A DNA stretch of 34,598 nucleotides, from positions 1 to 34,598 of the forward strand of contig CADCMM010000012.1 in the NCBI GenBank assembly GCA_902802515.1, in the 5' to 3' direction. The notes under the pieces are model-generated. The model was not told the DNA's origin. It made no database searches and saw nothing but the letters and a program-made list of their open reading frames with translations. Positions 15,761-23,634 of the stretch are shown in pieces. A program made the position numbers and the translations under genes. This stretch comes from an uncultured Lachnospiraceae bacterium (GTDB taxonomy: Bacteria > Bacillota > Clostridia > Lachnospirales > Lachnospiraceae). The first letter of the stretch is position 1, and each line of letters starts with the position of its first letter.

Positions 15761-17236
15761 ATGAGAATAGGATTTGATAACGATAAATATTTAAAAATTC
15801 AATCAGAACATATTAAGGAACGAATCGGACAGTTCGGAGACAAACTGTATCTGGAGTTTGGCGGAAAACTGTTTGATGATTATCACGCCTCCCGCGTGCT
15901 GCCGGGATTTCTGCCGGACAGTAAGCTGAAAATGCTGATGCAGCTATCCAATATGGCAGAGATCGTGATCGTTATCAGCGCTGCCGATATTGAAAAAAAT
16001 AAGGTGCGCGGAGATTTGGGTATCACTTATGACGTGGATGTACTGCGCCTGATCGCGGAATTTGAGGAAAGAGGTCTTTTTGTGGGCAGCATCGTCATTA
16101 CTCATTACGCAGGGCAGAGCGGTGCAAAGCAGTTTAAGGAAAAACTGGAGAAAAAGGGCATCCGGGTATATCTGCACTATATCATTGAGGGTTATCCTGC
16201 CAATATTCCATTGATCGTCAGCGAAGACGGGTTTGGCAAAAACGATTATATTGAGACGCAGCGCCCCCTGGTGGTTATCACTGCTCCGGGGCCTGGAAGC
16301 GGAAAGATGGCGACCTGCCTCTCCCAGCTGTATCATGACAATGTGAGAGGGATCAAGGCCGGATATGCAAAATTTGAGACTTTCCCCATCTGGAATATTC
16401 CGTTGAAGCATCCGGTGAATCTGGCTTATGAAGCAGCTACCGCAGATTTGAACGATGTAAACATGATCGACCCCTTTCATCTGGAGGCTTACGGAGAAAC
16501 TACCGTTAATTATAATCGGGATATTGAAATCTTCCCGGTACTATCCGCTATTTTTGAGGGCATTTACGGAGAATGCCGCTACAAATCTCCAACGGATATG
16601 GGGGTAAATATGGCGGGAAATTGCATCATTGATGATGACGCCTGCTGCCAGGCATCAAAAATGGAGATCATCCGCCGGTATTATCAGACGGTGAATAAAG
16701 TGGTGAAAGAAGAAGCTTCGGAAAACGAAGTATATAAAATAGAACTTCTCATGAAGCAGGCTAAGATCACCACGGATGACCGTAAGGTGACGCTGGCGGC
16801 CAAGAGGAGAGCGCAGGATCACGGAATGGCAGCGGCAGCGATCGAGTTGGAAGACGGTACGATCATAACCTCCAAAACGTCGGACTTTCTTGGAGCGTCG
16901 GCAGCATTGCTGATGAATGCCTTAAAGTATCTGGCGGGTGTGGATCATGAAGTAAAGCTGATCAAACCGGAAGCGATCGTCCCGATCCAGGATCTGAAAG
17001 TCCGTTTCCTCGGAGGGCGTAATCCGAGACTTCACACGGACGAGGTGCTGATCGCACTGACACTGGCTTCCTGTACCGATGAAAATGCCAAAAAAGCTTT
17101 GGAGCAGCTGCCAAAACTGAAGGGCTGCCAGGTACATACTACCGTAATGCTGTCTGAGGTGGATATAAAGATTTTCAAAAAACTGGGAGTCGATCTCACC
17201 AGCGAGCCGGTTCAGACGGTGAAAAAGTGGTATTGA
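15761..17236 (+). CDS. DUF1846 family protein
   Basis: This 491-residue protein matches the large conserved DUF1846 family of Firmicutes, whose function is not established. Opening residues IGFDNDKYLKIQSEHIKERI, LYLEFGGKLFDDYHASRVLPGF and the segment near 153-164 are typical. A P-loop-like sequence, TAPGPGSGKMATCLSQL (residues 174-190), suggests nucleotide or phosphate binding, and KSPTDMGVNMAGNCI is another strongly conserved region. There are no membrane segments or signal peptide, so it is cytoplasmic. It is the last gene of the HPr-like operon and ends at a shared bidirectional terminator. A catalytic role in nucleotide or sugar metabolism is possible but unproven. Confidence 0.88.
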   Translation: MRIGFDNDKYLKIQSEHIKERIGQFGDKLYLEFGGKLFDDYHASRVLPGFLPDSKLKMLMQLSNMAEIVIVISAADIEKNKVRGDLGITYDVDVLRLIAEFEERGLFVGSIVITHYAGQSGAKQFKEKLEKKGIRVYLHYIIEGYPANIPLIVSEDGFGKNDYIETQRPLVVITAPGPGSGKMATCLSQLYHDNVRGIKAGYAKFETFPIWNIPLKHPVNLAYEAATADLNDVNMIDPFHLEAYGETTVNYNRDIEIFPVLSAIFEGIYGECRYKSPTDMGVNMAGNCIIDDDACCQASKMEIIRRYYQTVNKVVKEEASENEVYKIELLMKQAKITTDDRKVTLAAKRRAQDHGMAAAAIELEDGTIITSKTSDFLGASAALLMNALKYLAGVDHEVKLIKPEAIVPIQDLKVRFLGGRNPRLHTDEVLIALTLASCTDENAKKALEQLPKLKGCQVHTTVMLSEVDIKIFKKLGVDLTSEPVQTVKKWY

Positions 17237-17249
17237 AAGAGATAGATAA

Positions 17250-17289
17250 AAAAGAGTTTTCGATTTCTTAACAAATCGAAAACTCTTTT
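17250..17289. terminator. Bidirectional terminator between the DUF1846 gene and tRNA-Pro
   Basis: A perfect 17-bp stem (17250-17266 with 17273-17289, loop CTTAAC) has A and T tracts on both sides. It can end the + operon and the - strand tRNA-Pro transcript. Confidence 0.9.
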
Positions 17290-17294
17290 AAAAA

Positions 17295-17368
17295 TCGGGG
17301 CAACAGGATTTGAACCTGCGACCTCGCGGCCCCCAGCCGCGCGCGCTACCAAGCTACGCCATACCCCG
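17295..17368 (-). tRNA. tRNA-Pro (anticodon GGG)
   Basis: This is a 74-nt cloverleaf on the - strand. Acceptor CGGGGTA pairs with TGCCCCG with a single T.G pair, the anticodon loop is CTGGGGG, the T-arm is GCAGG-TTCAAAT-CCTGT, and the discriminator is A. CCA is not encoded. Confidence 0.95.
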
Positions 17369-17383
17369 GTTACAACAAATAGT

Positions 17384-17412
17384 ATTTTAACAGTAATTGA
17401 GAAAAAAATCAA
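17384..17412 (-). promoter_or_regulatory. Promoter of tRNA-Pro
   Basis: On the - strand TTGATT (17407-17412) and TAAAAT (17384-17389) have a 17-nt spacer. A perfect palindrome starts at the next base, 17413. Confidence 0.75.
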
Positions 17413-17433
17413 CTATAAATTTTAAATTTATAG
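17413..17433. promoter_or_regulatory. Perfect 10-bp palindrome, candidate operator
   Basis: CTATAAATTT and AAATTTATAG flank one central T. It lies between the tRNA-Pro promoter and the promoter of the cystathionine gamma-synthase gene, 40 nt upstream of the latter's -35 box. No regulator gene is nearby. Confidence 0.45.
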
Positions 17434-17472
17434 AACATGCGTCACATAACGCGCAGGCTTTTTCATCGGATA

Positions 17473-17501
17473 TTGACAAAGAATATTCTCAATAATATAA
17501 T
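17473..17501 (+). promoter_or_regulatory. Promoter of the sulfur amino-acid genes
   Basis: TTGACA (17473-17478) and TATAAT (17496-17501) have a 17-nt spacer. The leader is about 55 nt, too short for an S-box or T-box. Confidence 0.88.
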
Positions 17502-17561
17502 GCTTATTAGATTTATAGGAATGATATGCAAAATATGAAAACGAAATGACGGAGGGAAATC

Positions 17562-18707
17562 ATGGGATACGGAATAGAAACAAGATGTATTCACGGCGAA
17601 AAAAATGAGGTTATGGAACATTCCTATGGGGCGGTCAGCATCCCGATCTATCAGACCGCGACGTTTGCCCATCCGGGAATCGGAGAAACCACAGGACATA
17701 ATTATACCAGGGAGAGCAATCCTACCAGGGAAGAACTGGAAAAAACAATATCATCCCTGGAGGGAGCTTTCGATACGGTAGCCTGCTCCACTGGTATGGC
17801 GGCTATATCGCTGTGTCTGGAAGTGTTTGATTCAGGGGCGCACATTGTATGTACTGACGATCTGTACGGCGGTTCCGTCCGTATCTTCGGAGTGATCGGG
17901 GAGCGCAGAGGACTTCAATTCTCTTATGTGGACACTTCTGATGCGGCGCAGGTGGAAGAAGCCATCAAAGAAAACACGAAAGCATTGTATATCGAGACTC
18001 CAAGTAACCCTACGATGAAGGTGACCGATCTTAGCGCCATGAAGGAACTGGCGCAAAAACACGGATTATTGCTGATCGTAGATAACACATTTTTATCCCC
18101 CTATCTTCAGAACCCGCTGGAATTGGGAGCAGATATTGTGGTACACAGCGGAACAAAGTTTCTGGGAGGTCATAACGATACGCTGGCGGGATTTTTATCT
18201 ACCAGCCGTCAGGACATCGCAGAGAGGGTCAGAGCCCTCTACAAGACGGTAGGAAGCTGCCTGTCACCCTTTGACAGCTTTCTGATACTGCGCGGTCTGA
18301 AAACACTGGCGGTGCGGGTGGAGAGACAGCAGAGTAATGCGGGAAAACTGGCGTCATGGCTGAAACAGCATCCAAAGGTTAAACAGGTTTATTATGTCGG
18401 ACTTCCGGAACATCCGGGCTTTGAGGTAAATTGCAAGCAGTCGAGAGGGGCAGGCAGTATGCTCTCTTTTCGGGTGGATGCGGAAGAGACAGCCAGAGGT
18501 GTGCTGGAGCGTGTGAAACTGATCAGTTACGCAGAGAGCCTTGGAGGAGTAGAGTCTCTTATCACCTATCCAATGCTGCAGACCCATGGGGACGTGCCGG
18601 TGGAGATCAGGGAAAAACTGGGAATTACGGAAACATTTCTTCGTCTTTCTGTTGGAATAGAAAATGTGGAGGATCTGATCGCGGATCTGGAACAGGCGCT
18701 TGGATAA
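17562..18707 (+). CDS. Cystathionine gamma-synthase / gamma-lyase family PLP enzyme
   Basis: This 381-residue Cys/Met-metabolism PLP enzyme has SIPIYQTATF, YTRESNPTREELE, the PLP-stacking area ACSTGMAAIS, VDNTFLSPYLQNPLELGADIVVHSGTKFLGGHND with Asp174 and the Schiff-base Lys199, and the C-terminal LRLSVGIENVEDLIADLEQAL. Members either make cystathionine from an activated homoserine (MetB) or cleave cystathionine and homocysteine (MccB/MetC-like). Sequence alone does not separate these here, so no symbol is given. It has its own strong promoter and is followed after 30 nt by a C-S lyase, which fits transsulfuration or methionine metabolism. Confidence 0.92.
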   Translation: MGYGIETRCIHGEKNEVMEHSYGAVSIPIYQTATFAHPGIGETTGHNYTRESNPTREELEKTISSLEGAFDTVACSTGMAAISLCLEVFDSGAHIVCTDDLYGGSVRIFGVIGERRGLQFSYVDTSDAAQVEEAIKENTKALYIETPSNPTMKVTDLSAMKELAQKHGLLLIVDNTFLSPYLQNPLELGADIVVHSGTKFLGGHNDTLAGFLSTSRQDIAERVRALYKTVGSCLSPFDSFLILRGLKTLAVRVERQQSNAGKLASWLKQHPKVKQVYYVGLPEHPGFEVNCKQSRGAGSMLSFRVDAEETARGVLERVKLISYAESLGGVESLITYPMLQTHGDVPVEIREKLGITETFLRLSVGIENVEDLIADLEQALG

Positions 18708-18737
18708 AACGGTTTTGAGTGTAGTTAGGAGAAGACC

Positions 18738-19916
18738 ATGAAGTTTGATTTTGACAGGATAATTGAGAGAAGAGGTACCAATAGCCTGAAATATGATTTC
18801 GCCAGGGAACGGGGAAAAAGAGAAGACGTATTGCCGCTGTGGGTGGCAGATATGGATTTTCAGACAGCCCCGCCGATACTGGAACGGTTGGAAGAAGTGG
18901 TGCATCACGGGATTTTTGGATATAGTGAGGCAAAAGAAGATTACTTTCGTGCGCTAGCCGGATGGTATCAGAATCATTTTGACTGGGAAGTTAAAAGAAG
19001 CTGGCTTTTAAAGACACCGGGAGTAGTGTTTGCCATCGCAATGGCAATTCGGGCGTTTACTGAGGAAGGGGATGCCGTTCTTTTGCAGCAACCGGTATAT
19101 TATCCTTTCAGTGAGACGATTTTGGATAATCATAGAAAGCTGGTAAACAACCCTCTGAAACTTGAGAATGGTCACTATGAAATTGATTTTAATGATTTTG
19201 AAAGAAAGATCGCAGAGAATCACGTGAAACTGTTTCTGCTCTGCAGTCCCCACAATCCGGTGGGACGGGTATGGAAAGAATGGGAATTGCGAAAACTTGG
19301 AGAAATTTGCCTCAGATATGGCGTGCTGGTGGTCAGCGATGAGATACATGCTGATTTTACCTACGGAAATAACAAACATCTGGTGTTTGCCTCACTCTCT
19401 CCGGAAATTGCGGACATTACGATTACATGTACAGCGCCCAGCAAGACCTTTAATCTTGCCGGTTTGCAGACTTCCAATATCTTCATTTCAAACCGGGAAA
19501 GAAAGCACAAATTCAAAGCCCAGATTGCCGCTGCCGGTTACAGTCAGCTCAATACGATGGGACTGGCAGCGTGTCAGGCAGCATATGAGGGCGGCGAGGA
19601 ATGGCTGGAGCAACTGAAAGTATATCTGAAGGGGAATCTGGATTTTACCCGTGAGTTTTTAAAAGCGCGGCTGCCTGAGATAAAACTCATTGAACCGGAA
19701 GGAACCTATCTGATCTGGCTGGATTTTAGAACGCTGGGACTGACGGAAGAAGAACTGGAAGATCTGATCGTGAATCGGGCCAGGCTGTGGCTGGATTCCG
19801 GGGCAATCTTCGGAAAAGACGGGGAAGGTTTTGAACGTATTAATATTGCCTGCCCCAGGGCTACTCTGGAACGTGCATTGACACAATTAGAACTTGCGAT
19901 AAAGGAAAAGGAGTGA
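18738..19916 (+). CDS. patB: MalY/PatB family PLP-dependent cysteine-S-conjugate beta-lyase
   Basis: This 392-residue class I/II aminotransferase-fold enzyme has LPLWVADMDFQTAPPI near residues 32-47, GIFGYSEAKEDYF, LCSPHNPVGRVWK, VVSDEIHADF (Asp201) and the PLP lysine in APSKTFNLAGLQ (Lys236). These are the marks of MalY/PatB proteins, which split cystathionine and other cysteine conjugates into pyruvate, ammonia and a thiol. TAGGAGAAG precedes the start. With the preceding cystathionine synthase/lyase it could complete conversion of cysteine to homocysteine. Some PatB proteins act mainly on other S-conjugates, so the in vivo substrate is open. Confidence 0.9.
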   Translation: MKFDFDRIIERRGTNSLKYDFARERGKREDVLPLWVADMDFQTAPPILERLEEVVHHGIFGYSEAKEDYFRALAGWYQNHFDWEVKRSWLLKTPGVVFAIAMAIRAFTEEGDAVLLQQPVYYPFSETILDNHRKLVNNPLKLENGHYEIDFNDFERKIAENHVKLFLLCSPHNPVGRVWKEWELRKLGEICLRYGVLVVSDEIHADFTYGNNKHLVFASLSPEIADITITCTAPSKTFNLAGLQTSNIFISNRERKHKFKAQIAAAGYSQLNTMGLAACQAAYEGGEEWLEQLKVYLKGNLDFTREFLKARLPEIKLIEPEGTYLIWLDFRTLGLTEEELEDLIVNRARLWLDSGAIFGKDGEGFERINIACPRATLERALTQLELAIKEKE

Positions 19917-19963
19917 TAGAATAGGATTCGTGATTTTGTTTATCGTCTGGAGTGAAGATACAT

Positions 19964-20584
19964 ATGAAGAATCCTTTGCACTATCAGTTGTCGGAGTGTG
20001 ACTGCGGACCGACAGCGTTGCTTAATGGGTTGAGTTACCTGTTTCAAAGAGAAGAGATACCGCCTGAGGTGATTCGTAATGTGATGCTGTATTGCCTGGA
20101 CTGCTATAATGACGAGGGAATACCCTGTAAGAGCGGAACTTCTATGGCGGCAATGATGTTTTTGAGCAACTGGCTGAACGGTTTTTGCAAGACCGGACGG
20201 CTGCCTGTTTCCAGCCAGTATCTATCTGGCAGAAGTGTCTATATCGGGCCGGAAAGTTATATCAATGATGCATTGATGCGAGGCGGCGTGGCGGTGGTGC
20301 GTTTGTTTTACGAGGAAGCTCATTATGTCGTGCTTACAGGTATTGAAAAAGACGGAATCAGGATGTTTGACCCCTATTACGAGGAAGAACCCTTTAAAGA
20401 AGAGGGCGTACAGTTGGTATTAGACCAGCCTTTTTCCCATAATCGCATTGTGCCGGCTTGCTATTTTAACCAGGAGTCTCTGGAACTGTACGCATTTGGC
20501 CCTTATGAAATGAGGGAGGCAGTGCTGTTGTTCAACAACGAGACGATGATAACGCCGGAGAAATCCATCGAGTATTTTATATAA
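19964..20584 (+). CDS. C39-like papain-fold protein, function unknown
   Basis: This 206-residue protein has HYQLSECDCGPTALLNGLSYLF at residues 6-27, with the Cys of DCGPTAL in the position of a C39/papain-like nucleophile. EEAHYVVLTGIEKDGIRMFDPYY further on supplies the matching His and the DP motif. It therefore looks like an intact cysteine-peptidase or transglutaminase-like fold rather than a decayed one. It has no signal peptide, no membrane segment and no ABC transporter fusion, so it is not a bacteriocin-processing C39 exporter. ATG 19964 is chosen with GGAG at 19949-19952; an earlier GTG at 19952 overlaps that ribosome site. It sits between patB and a terminator hairpin. No substrate can be named. 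Confidence 0.75.
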   Translation: MKNPLHYQLSECDCGPTALLNGLSYLFQREEIPPEVIRNVMLYCLDCYNDEGIPCKSGTSMAAMMFLSNWLNGFCKTGRLPVSSQYLSGRSVYIGPESYINDALMRGGVAVVRLFYEEAHYVVLTGIEKDGIRMFDPYYEEEPFKEEGVQLVLDQPFSHNRIVPACYFNQESLELYAFGPYEMREAVLLFNNETMITPEKSIEYFI

Positions 20585-20612
20585 AAATGCATAGATTGCG
20601 GAATATATCAGG

Positions 20613-20660
20613 AAGGCTGTCGCATTAAGTGACTTTAAACGTTCTTAATGCGGCAGCTTT
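20613..20660 (+). terminator. Hairpin terminator after the C39-like gene
   Basis: A 17-bp stem (20613-20629 with 20644-20660, two G.T pairs) has a 14-nt loop. The outer stem AAGGCTGTCGC resembles those at 2978, 7546 and 28554. The U tract is short. Confidence 0.7.
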
Positions 20661-20712
20661 GTGATAAAAGTGTTTTCTATGGGTATACTATATAGGAATG
20701 GGAGGAAGATGC

Positions 20713-21276
20713 ATGAAAACAAGAGATTTATTATTGGTGATCGATCTGCAGAATGTCTACCTGCCCGGGGAAGAATGGGCTTGCCCGTCTATGCCGGAGG
20801 CGGTGAAGAATATTGCGAAGATTATTGATGCAGGTGTTGCGGAAAAGACGATTTTTACCCGTTTTGTATCTTCCCCTACACCTGCGGGAACATGGAAACG
20901 CTATAATGAAGAAAATGCGAAGATCAATGGGGATGTGTATCTGAATGATATGGCAGAAGGCGTCAAACCATATCTGGATGCCGGTCCTGTGTACGATAAA
21001 TCTACCTACTCATCGTTTCGGATCCCGGAACTTTTGGAGGAATTAAAGTCGATGGACCGGGTATTGCTTACCGGTGTAGTGGCGGAATGCTGTGTGCTTG
21101 CAACCATGATGGAAGCCATTGACAATGGGATCCATGTGGTGTATCTGACGGATTGTGTGGCAGGGCAGTCTGACCAAAATGAGGAATGCATTCAAAAGAT
21201 TGCGGAAAGTTTTTCCCCGGTTCACACAGAAGTGATGGATAGCGAAACCTATCTGCGACAGAGGAGCGCGGATTGA
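20713..21276 (+). CDS. Isochorismatase-family cysteine hydrolase
   Basis: This 187-residue alpha/beta hydrolase of the isochorismatase/nicotinamidase superfamily has a catalytic triad visible as Asp11 (LLVIDLQN), Lys96 (YDKSTYSSF) and Cys127 (GVVAECCVLAT). GGAGGAAG at 20701-20708 fixes the ATG at 20713; an in-frame ATG at 20698 overlaps that site. The family includes nicotinamidases, biuret hydrolases and many proteins of unknown substrate. The region lacks the three metal ligands that would clearly mark a nicotinamidase, so no substrate is given. A TATACT near 20685 may be its -10 box. Confidence 0.87.
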   Translation: MKTRDLLLVIDLQNVYLPGEEWACPSMPEAVKNIAKIIDAGVAEKTIFTRFVSSPTPAGTWKRYNEENAKINGDVYLNDMAEGVKPYLDAGPVYDKSTYSSFRIPELLEELKSMDRVLLTGVVAECCVLATMMEAIDNGIHVVYLTDCVAGQSDQNEECIQKIAESFSPVHTEVMDSETYLRQRSAD

Positions 21277-21348
21277 TCGTGGGCGCCGATAAATAACATC
21301 GCCATGAAAAATGAGAGTTTGGTAATAAAGTAGAGGAAGAGGATAAGT

Positions 21349-22110
21349 ATGCTGAATCAGTTTTCAAGAACTGAATTATTGCTTGGTAAAGAGAATATGG
21401 AGCGGCTGCAGAATGCCAGAGTGGCGGTTTTTGGCATCGGCGGCGTTGGGGGATACACGGTGGAAGCGTTGGCCAGAAGCGGCGTGGGTACTCTGGATAT
21501 CATTGATGATGATAAAGTCTGCCTGACAAATATTAATCGTCAGATACTGGCTACCAGAAAGACTGTTGGGAAGTATAAGGTAGATGTGGCCGAGGAGCGT
21601 ATACTGGATATCAATCCCAGAGCGGTGGTACATAAATATAGGACGTTTTATATGCCGGACACGGCAGATCAGTTTCATTTTGAAGAATATGATTATGTGG
21701 TGGACGCCATTGATACGGTGACCGGAAAGCTGGAATTAGTGCAGCAGGCAAGAGAGACGAATACGCCGATCATCAGTTCCATGGGTGCTGGAAATAAGAT
21801 GGATCCTACCGCGTTTCGGGTAGCGGATATCTATCAGACCTCGGTGTGTCCGCTGGCAAAAGTGATGCGAAGGGAATTGAAAAAGCGTGGAATAGAGAAA
21901 TTGAAAGTTGTCTATTCAGAGGAAAAACCCATTGTACCTGTGGAGGATATGGCAATCAGCTGCAGGGCGCATTGTATCTGTCCGCCTGGAACGGTGCGGA
22001 AATGTACGCAGCGTCGTCAGATTCCGGGAAGCAACGCCTTTGTTCCTTCTGTGGTAGGACTTATTATTGCAGGAGAAGTGATAAAGGATATGACAGGGTA
22101 CAAAGCATGA
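21349..22110 (+). CDS. tcdA: tRNA threonylcarbamoyladenosine dehydratase
   Basis: This 253-residue E1/MoeB/ThiF-fold enzyme has the nucleotide-binding VFGIGGVGGYTVEALARSG (about residues 28-46), DDDKVCLTNINRQILA, VVDAIDTVTGKLELV and SSMGAGNKMDPTAF. The length and the C-terminal FVPSVVGLIIAGEVIKD match TcdA (CsdL/YgdL), which activates t6A37 in tRNA with ATP to make cyclic t6A. The start codon ATG follows GAGGAAGAGGATAAGT. Its TGA overlaps the ATG of the next gene, the rhodanese-TtcA fusion, so the two are translationally coupled and probably act on the same anticodon loops. Confidence 0.93.
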   Translation: MLNQFSRTELLLGKENMERLQNARVAVFGIGGVGGYTVEALARSGVGTLDIIDDDKVCLTNINRQILATRKTVGKYKVDVAEERILDINPRAVVHKYRTFYMPDTADQFHFEEYDYVVDAIDTVTGKLELVQQARETNTPIISSMGAGNKMDPTAFRVADIYQTSVCPLAKVMRRELKKRGIEKLKVVYSEEKPIVPVEDMAISCRAHCICPPGTVRKCTQRRQIPGSNAFVPSVVGLIIAGEVIKDMTGYKA

Positions 22111-23270
22111 GAACGATTACGGTAGAAGAACTGGAAAAACAAAAGAAAGAAGAATGTCTGATTGTGGATATACGGTCGGAAGATGCCTTCGCCCGAGGGA
22201 GTTTTCCACAGGCGATAAATTTACCTCAGGAAGAGTTTCAGGAACATTTTACACAAGCAGCATCAAGACTGAGTAAAGATAAGACCATATATATTCTTTG
22301 CCATACCGGTGCGAAGAGCGCTGATCTGACGGAAGAACTGGAAGAGCAGGGGTATGATGCGGTCAATGTCTTAGGTGGATATAACGCGTTTCTGCGTCTG
22401 CAGCTTAGCCGGTTGTTTCAGGAAGAGAATGAAACTAAGGTTCGAACAGCAGAAATTGAAAGAAGCATTATTAAAAAATTCAGAAAACAGATCTGGTGTA
22501 GCTTTACAAGAGCGGTCCGGGAGTATCAATTGATTCAGGAGGGAGATAAGATAGCGGTATGTATCTCCGGGGGTAAAGATTCTATGTTGATGGCAAAGCT
22601 GATACAGGAATTGCAAAAACATGGGAAGTTTCCCTTTGAGGCGGTCTATCTGGTCATGAATCCGGGGTACAATCCGGATAACTGGCAGATCATTCAGGAC
22701 AATGCAAAGCTGCTTGGCATACCGCTTACTGTATTTGAAACAGATATTTTTAATGTTGTGGCGGAAATCGACCGAAATCCCTGTTATCTGTGCGCGCGTA
22801 TGCGCAGAGGGTATCTTTATTCCCATGCGAAAGAGCTGGGATGCAATAAAATCGCTCTTGGCCATCATTATGATGATGTGATCGAGACGATCCTGATGGG
22901 AATGCTCTACAGCGGCAAGATAGAGACTATGATGCCCAAACTGCACAGCCAGAATTTTGAGGGAATGGAATTGATCCGGCCGCTCTATCTGATCAAAGAA
23001 GCGGATGTTAAGGCATGGCGGGATTATAATGATCTGCATTTTATTCAGTGTGCCTGCCGGTTCACCGAAAATTGCGCGTCCTGCGGCGGCGCGAGGGGAT
23101 CAAAGCGGGATGAGATGAAGGAACTGATCGCACAGTTTCGCGCGGTCAGCGATGTGATTGAAAACAATATATTCAACAGCGTGCGGAATATTAACCTGAG
23201 AACGGTGATCGGGTATCATAAGGATGGGGAAAGCTACCATTTTCTGGATGATTACGATGAGAGAATTTGA
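22107..23270 (+). CDS. Rhodanese-TtcA fusion, predicted tRNA 2-thiolation enzyme
   Basis: This is a 387-residue protein in two parts. Residues 1-100 form a rhodanese domain with IVDIRSEDAFARGSFPQAINLP and active-site loop C65-HTGAKS. Residues 120-387 form a PP-loop ATPase of the TtcA/TtuA type: SGGKDS at 154-159, C226-x2-C229 (PCYLCARMRRG), GHHYDDVIET near 252, and a Cys group at 315, 317, 323 and 326. TtcA uses a [4Fe-4S] cluster held by three cysteines to put sulfur on C32 of tRNA, and the fused rhodanese could deliver the sulfur as persulfide. The start ATG overlaps the tcdA stop as ATGA. A longer in-frame reading from 21846 lies inside tcdA and is rejected. The exact target nucleotide is inferred. 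Confidence 0.9.
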   Translation: MRTITVEELEKQKKEECLIVDIRSEDAFARGSFPQAINLPQEEFQEHFTQAASRLSKDKTIYILCHTGAKSADLTEELEEQGYDAVNVLGGYNAFLRLQLSRLFQEENETKVRTAEIERSIIKKFRKQIWCSFTRAVREYQLIQEGDKIAVCISGGKDSMLMAKLIQELQKHGKFPFEAVYLVMNPGYNPDNWQIIQDNAKLLGIPLTVFETDIFNVVAEIDRNPCYLCARMRRGYLYSHAKELGCNKIALGHHYDDVIETILMGMLYSGKIETMMPKLHSQNFEGMELIRPLYLIKEADVKAWRDYNDLHFIQCACRFTENCASCGGARGSKRDEMKELIAQFRAVSDVIENNIFNSVRNINLRTVIGYHKDGESYHFLDDYDERI

Positions 23271-23295
23271 CGCGGGAAATCCGGACAAAAGAAAA

Positions 23296-23366
23296 AGCAG
23301 ATAACGGGAATCGAACCCGCCTCTCCAGCTTGGGAAGCTGGCGTTCTACCGATGAACTATATCTGC
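23296..23366 (-). tRNA. tRNA-Gly (anticodon CCC)
   Basis: This is a 71-nt cloverleaf on the - strand. Acceptor GCAGATA pairs with TATCTGC, the D-arm is GTTC/GAAC, the anticodon loop is TTCCCAA between CCAGC and GCTGG, the T-arm is GCGGG-TTCGATT-CCCGT, and the discriminator U is usual for Gly. CCA is not encoded; TTTTTC follows directly. Confidence 0.95.
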
Positions 23367-23375
23367 ATGTTTCTG

Positions 23376-23404
23376 ATTATACACCGGAGTGTTTTATTTG
23401 GCAA
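23376..23404 (-). promoter_or_regulatory. Promoter of tRNA-Gly
   Basis: On the - strand TTGCCA (23399-23404) and TATAAT (23376-23381) have a 17-nt spacer. The -35 box ends 6 nt from the foldback repeat at 23411. Confidence 0.82.
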
Positions 23405-23410
23405 GTGTTT

Positions 23411-23606
23411 TTTTGAGTGTGCCACACCAAGCATTTTATTACATAAATATAGCTTTCTGAGGAACGCTCTCGCTGCCCGTCATGCGCAGTGGATACTAAC
23501 CTGACTGCTGCGCAATTAGCTTGCAGCCAGGAAGTACCAGCGAATGACGAGGCTCTCAGAAAGCTATATTTATGCAAGATATGCTTTAAGTGCGACACGC
23601 TCAAAA
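23411..23606. repeat. Foldback (inverted-repeat) element, MITE-like
   Basis: It contains a perfect 20-bp inverted repeat (23442-23461 with 23555-23574). This extends outward imperfectly to TTTTGAG (23411) and CTCAAAA (23600-23606), and inward through CGTCAT...ATGACG. Total length is 196 nt. No open frame of note is inside and no clear target-site duplication is visible. It fills the gap between tRNA-Gly and the methyltransferase gene and would form a long hairpin in that gene's leader. Confidence 0.8.
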
Positions 23607-23634
23607 TCAAAACAGGAAAAGGGAGAATACGAGT

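Noticed and set aside
21846..22106. N-terminal extension of the rhodanese-TtcA protein
   Set aside because: It would overlap tcdA by 265 nt in another frame. The ATGA overlap start at 22107 gives a normal rhodanese N-terminus.
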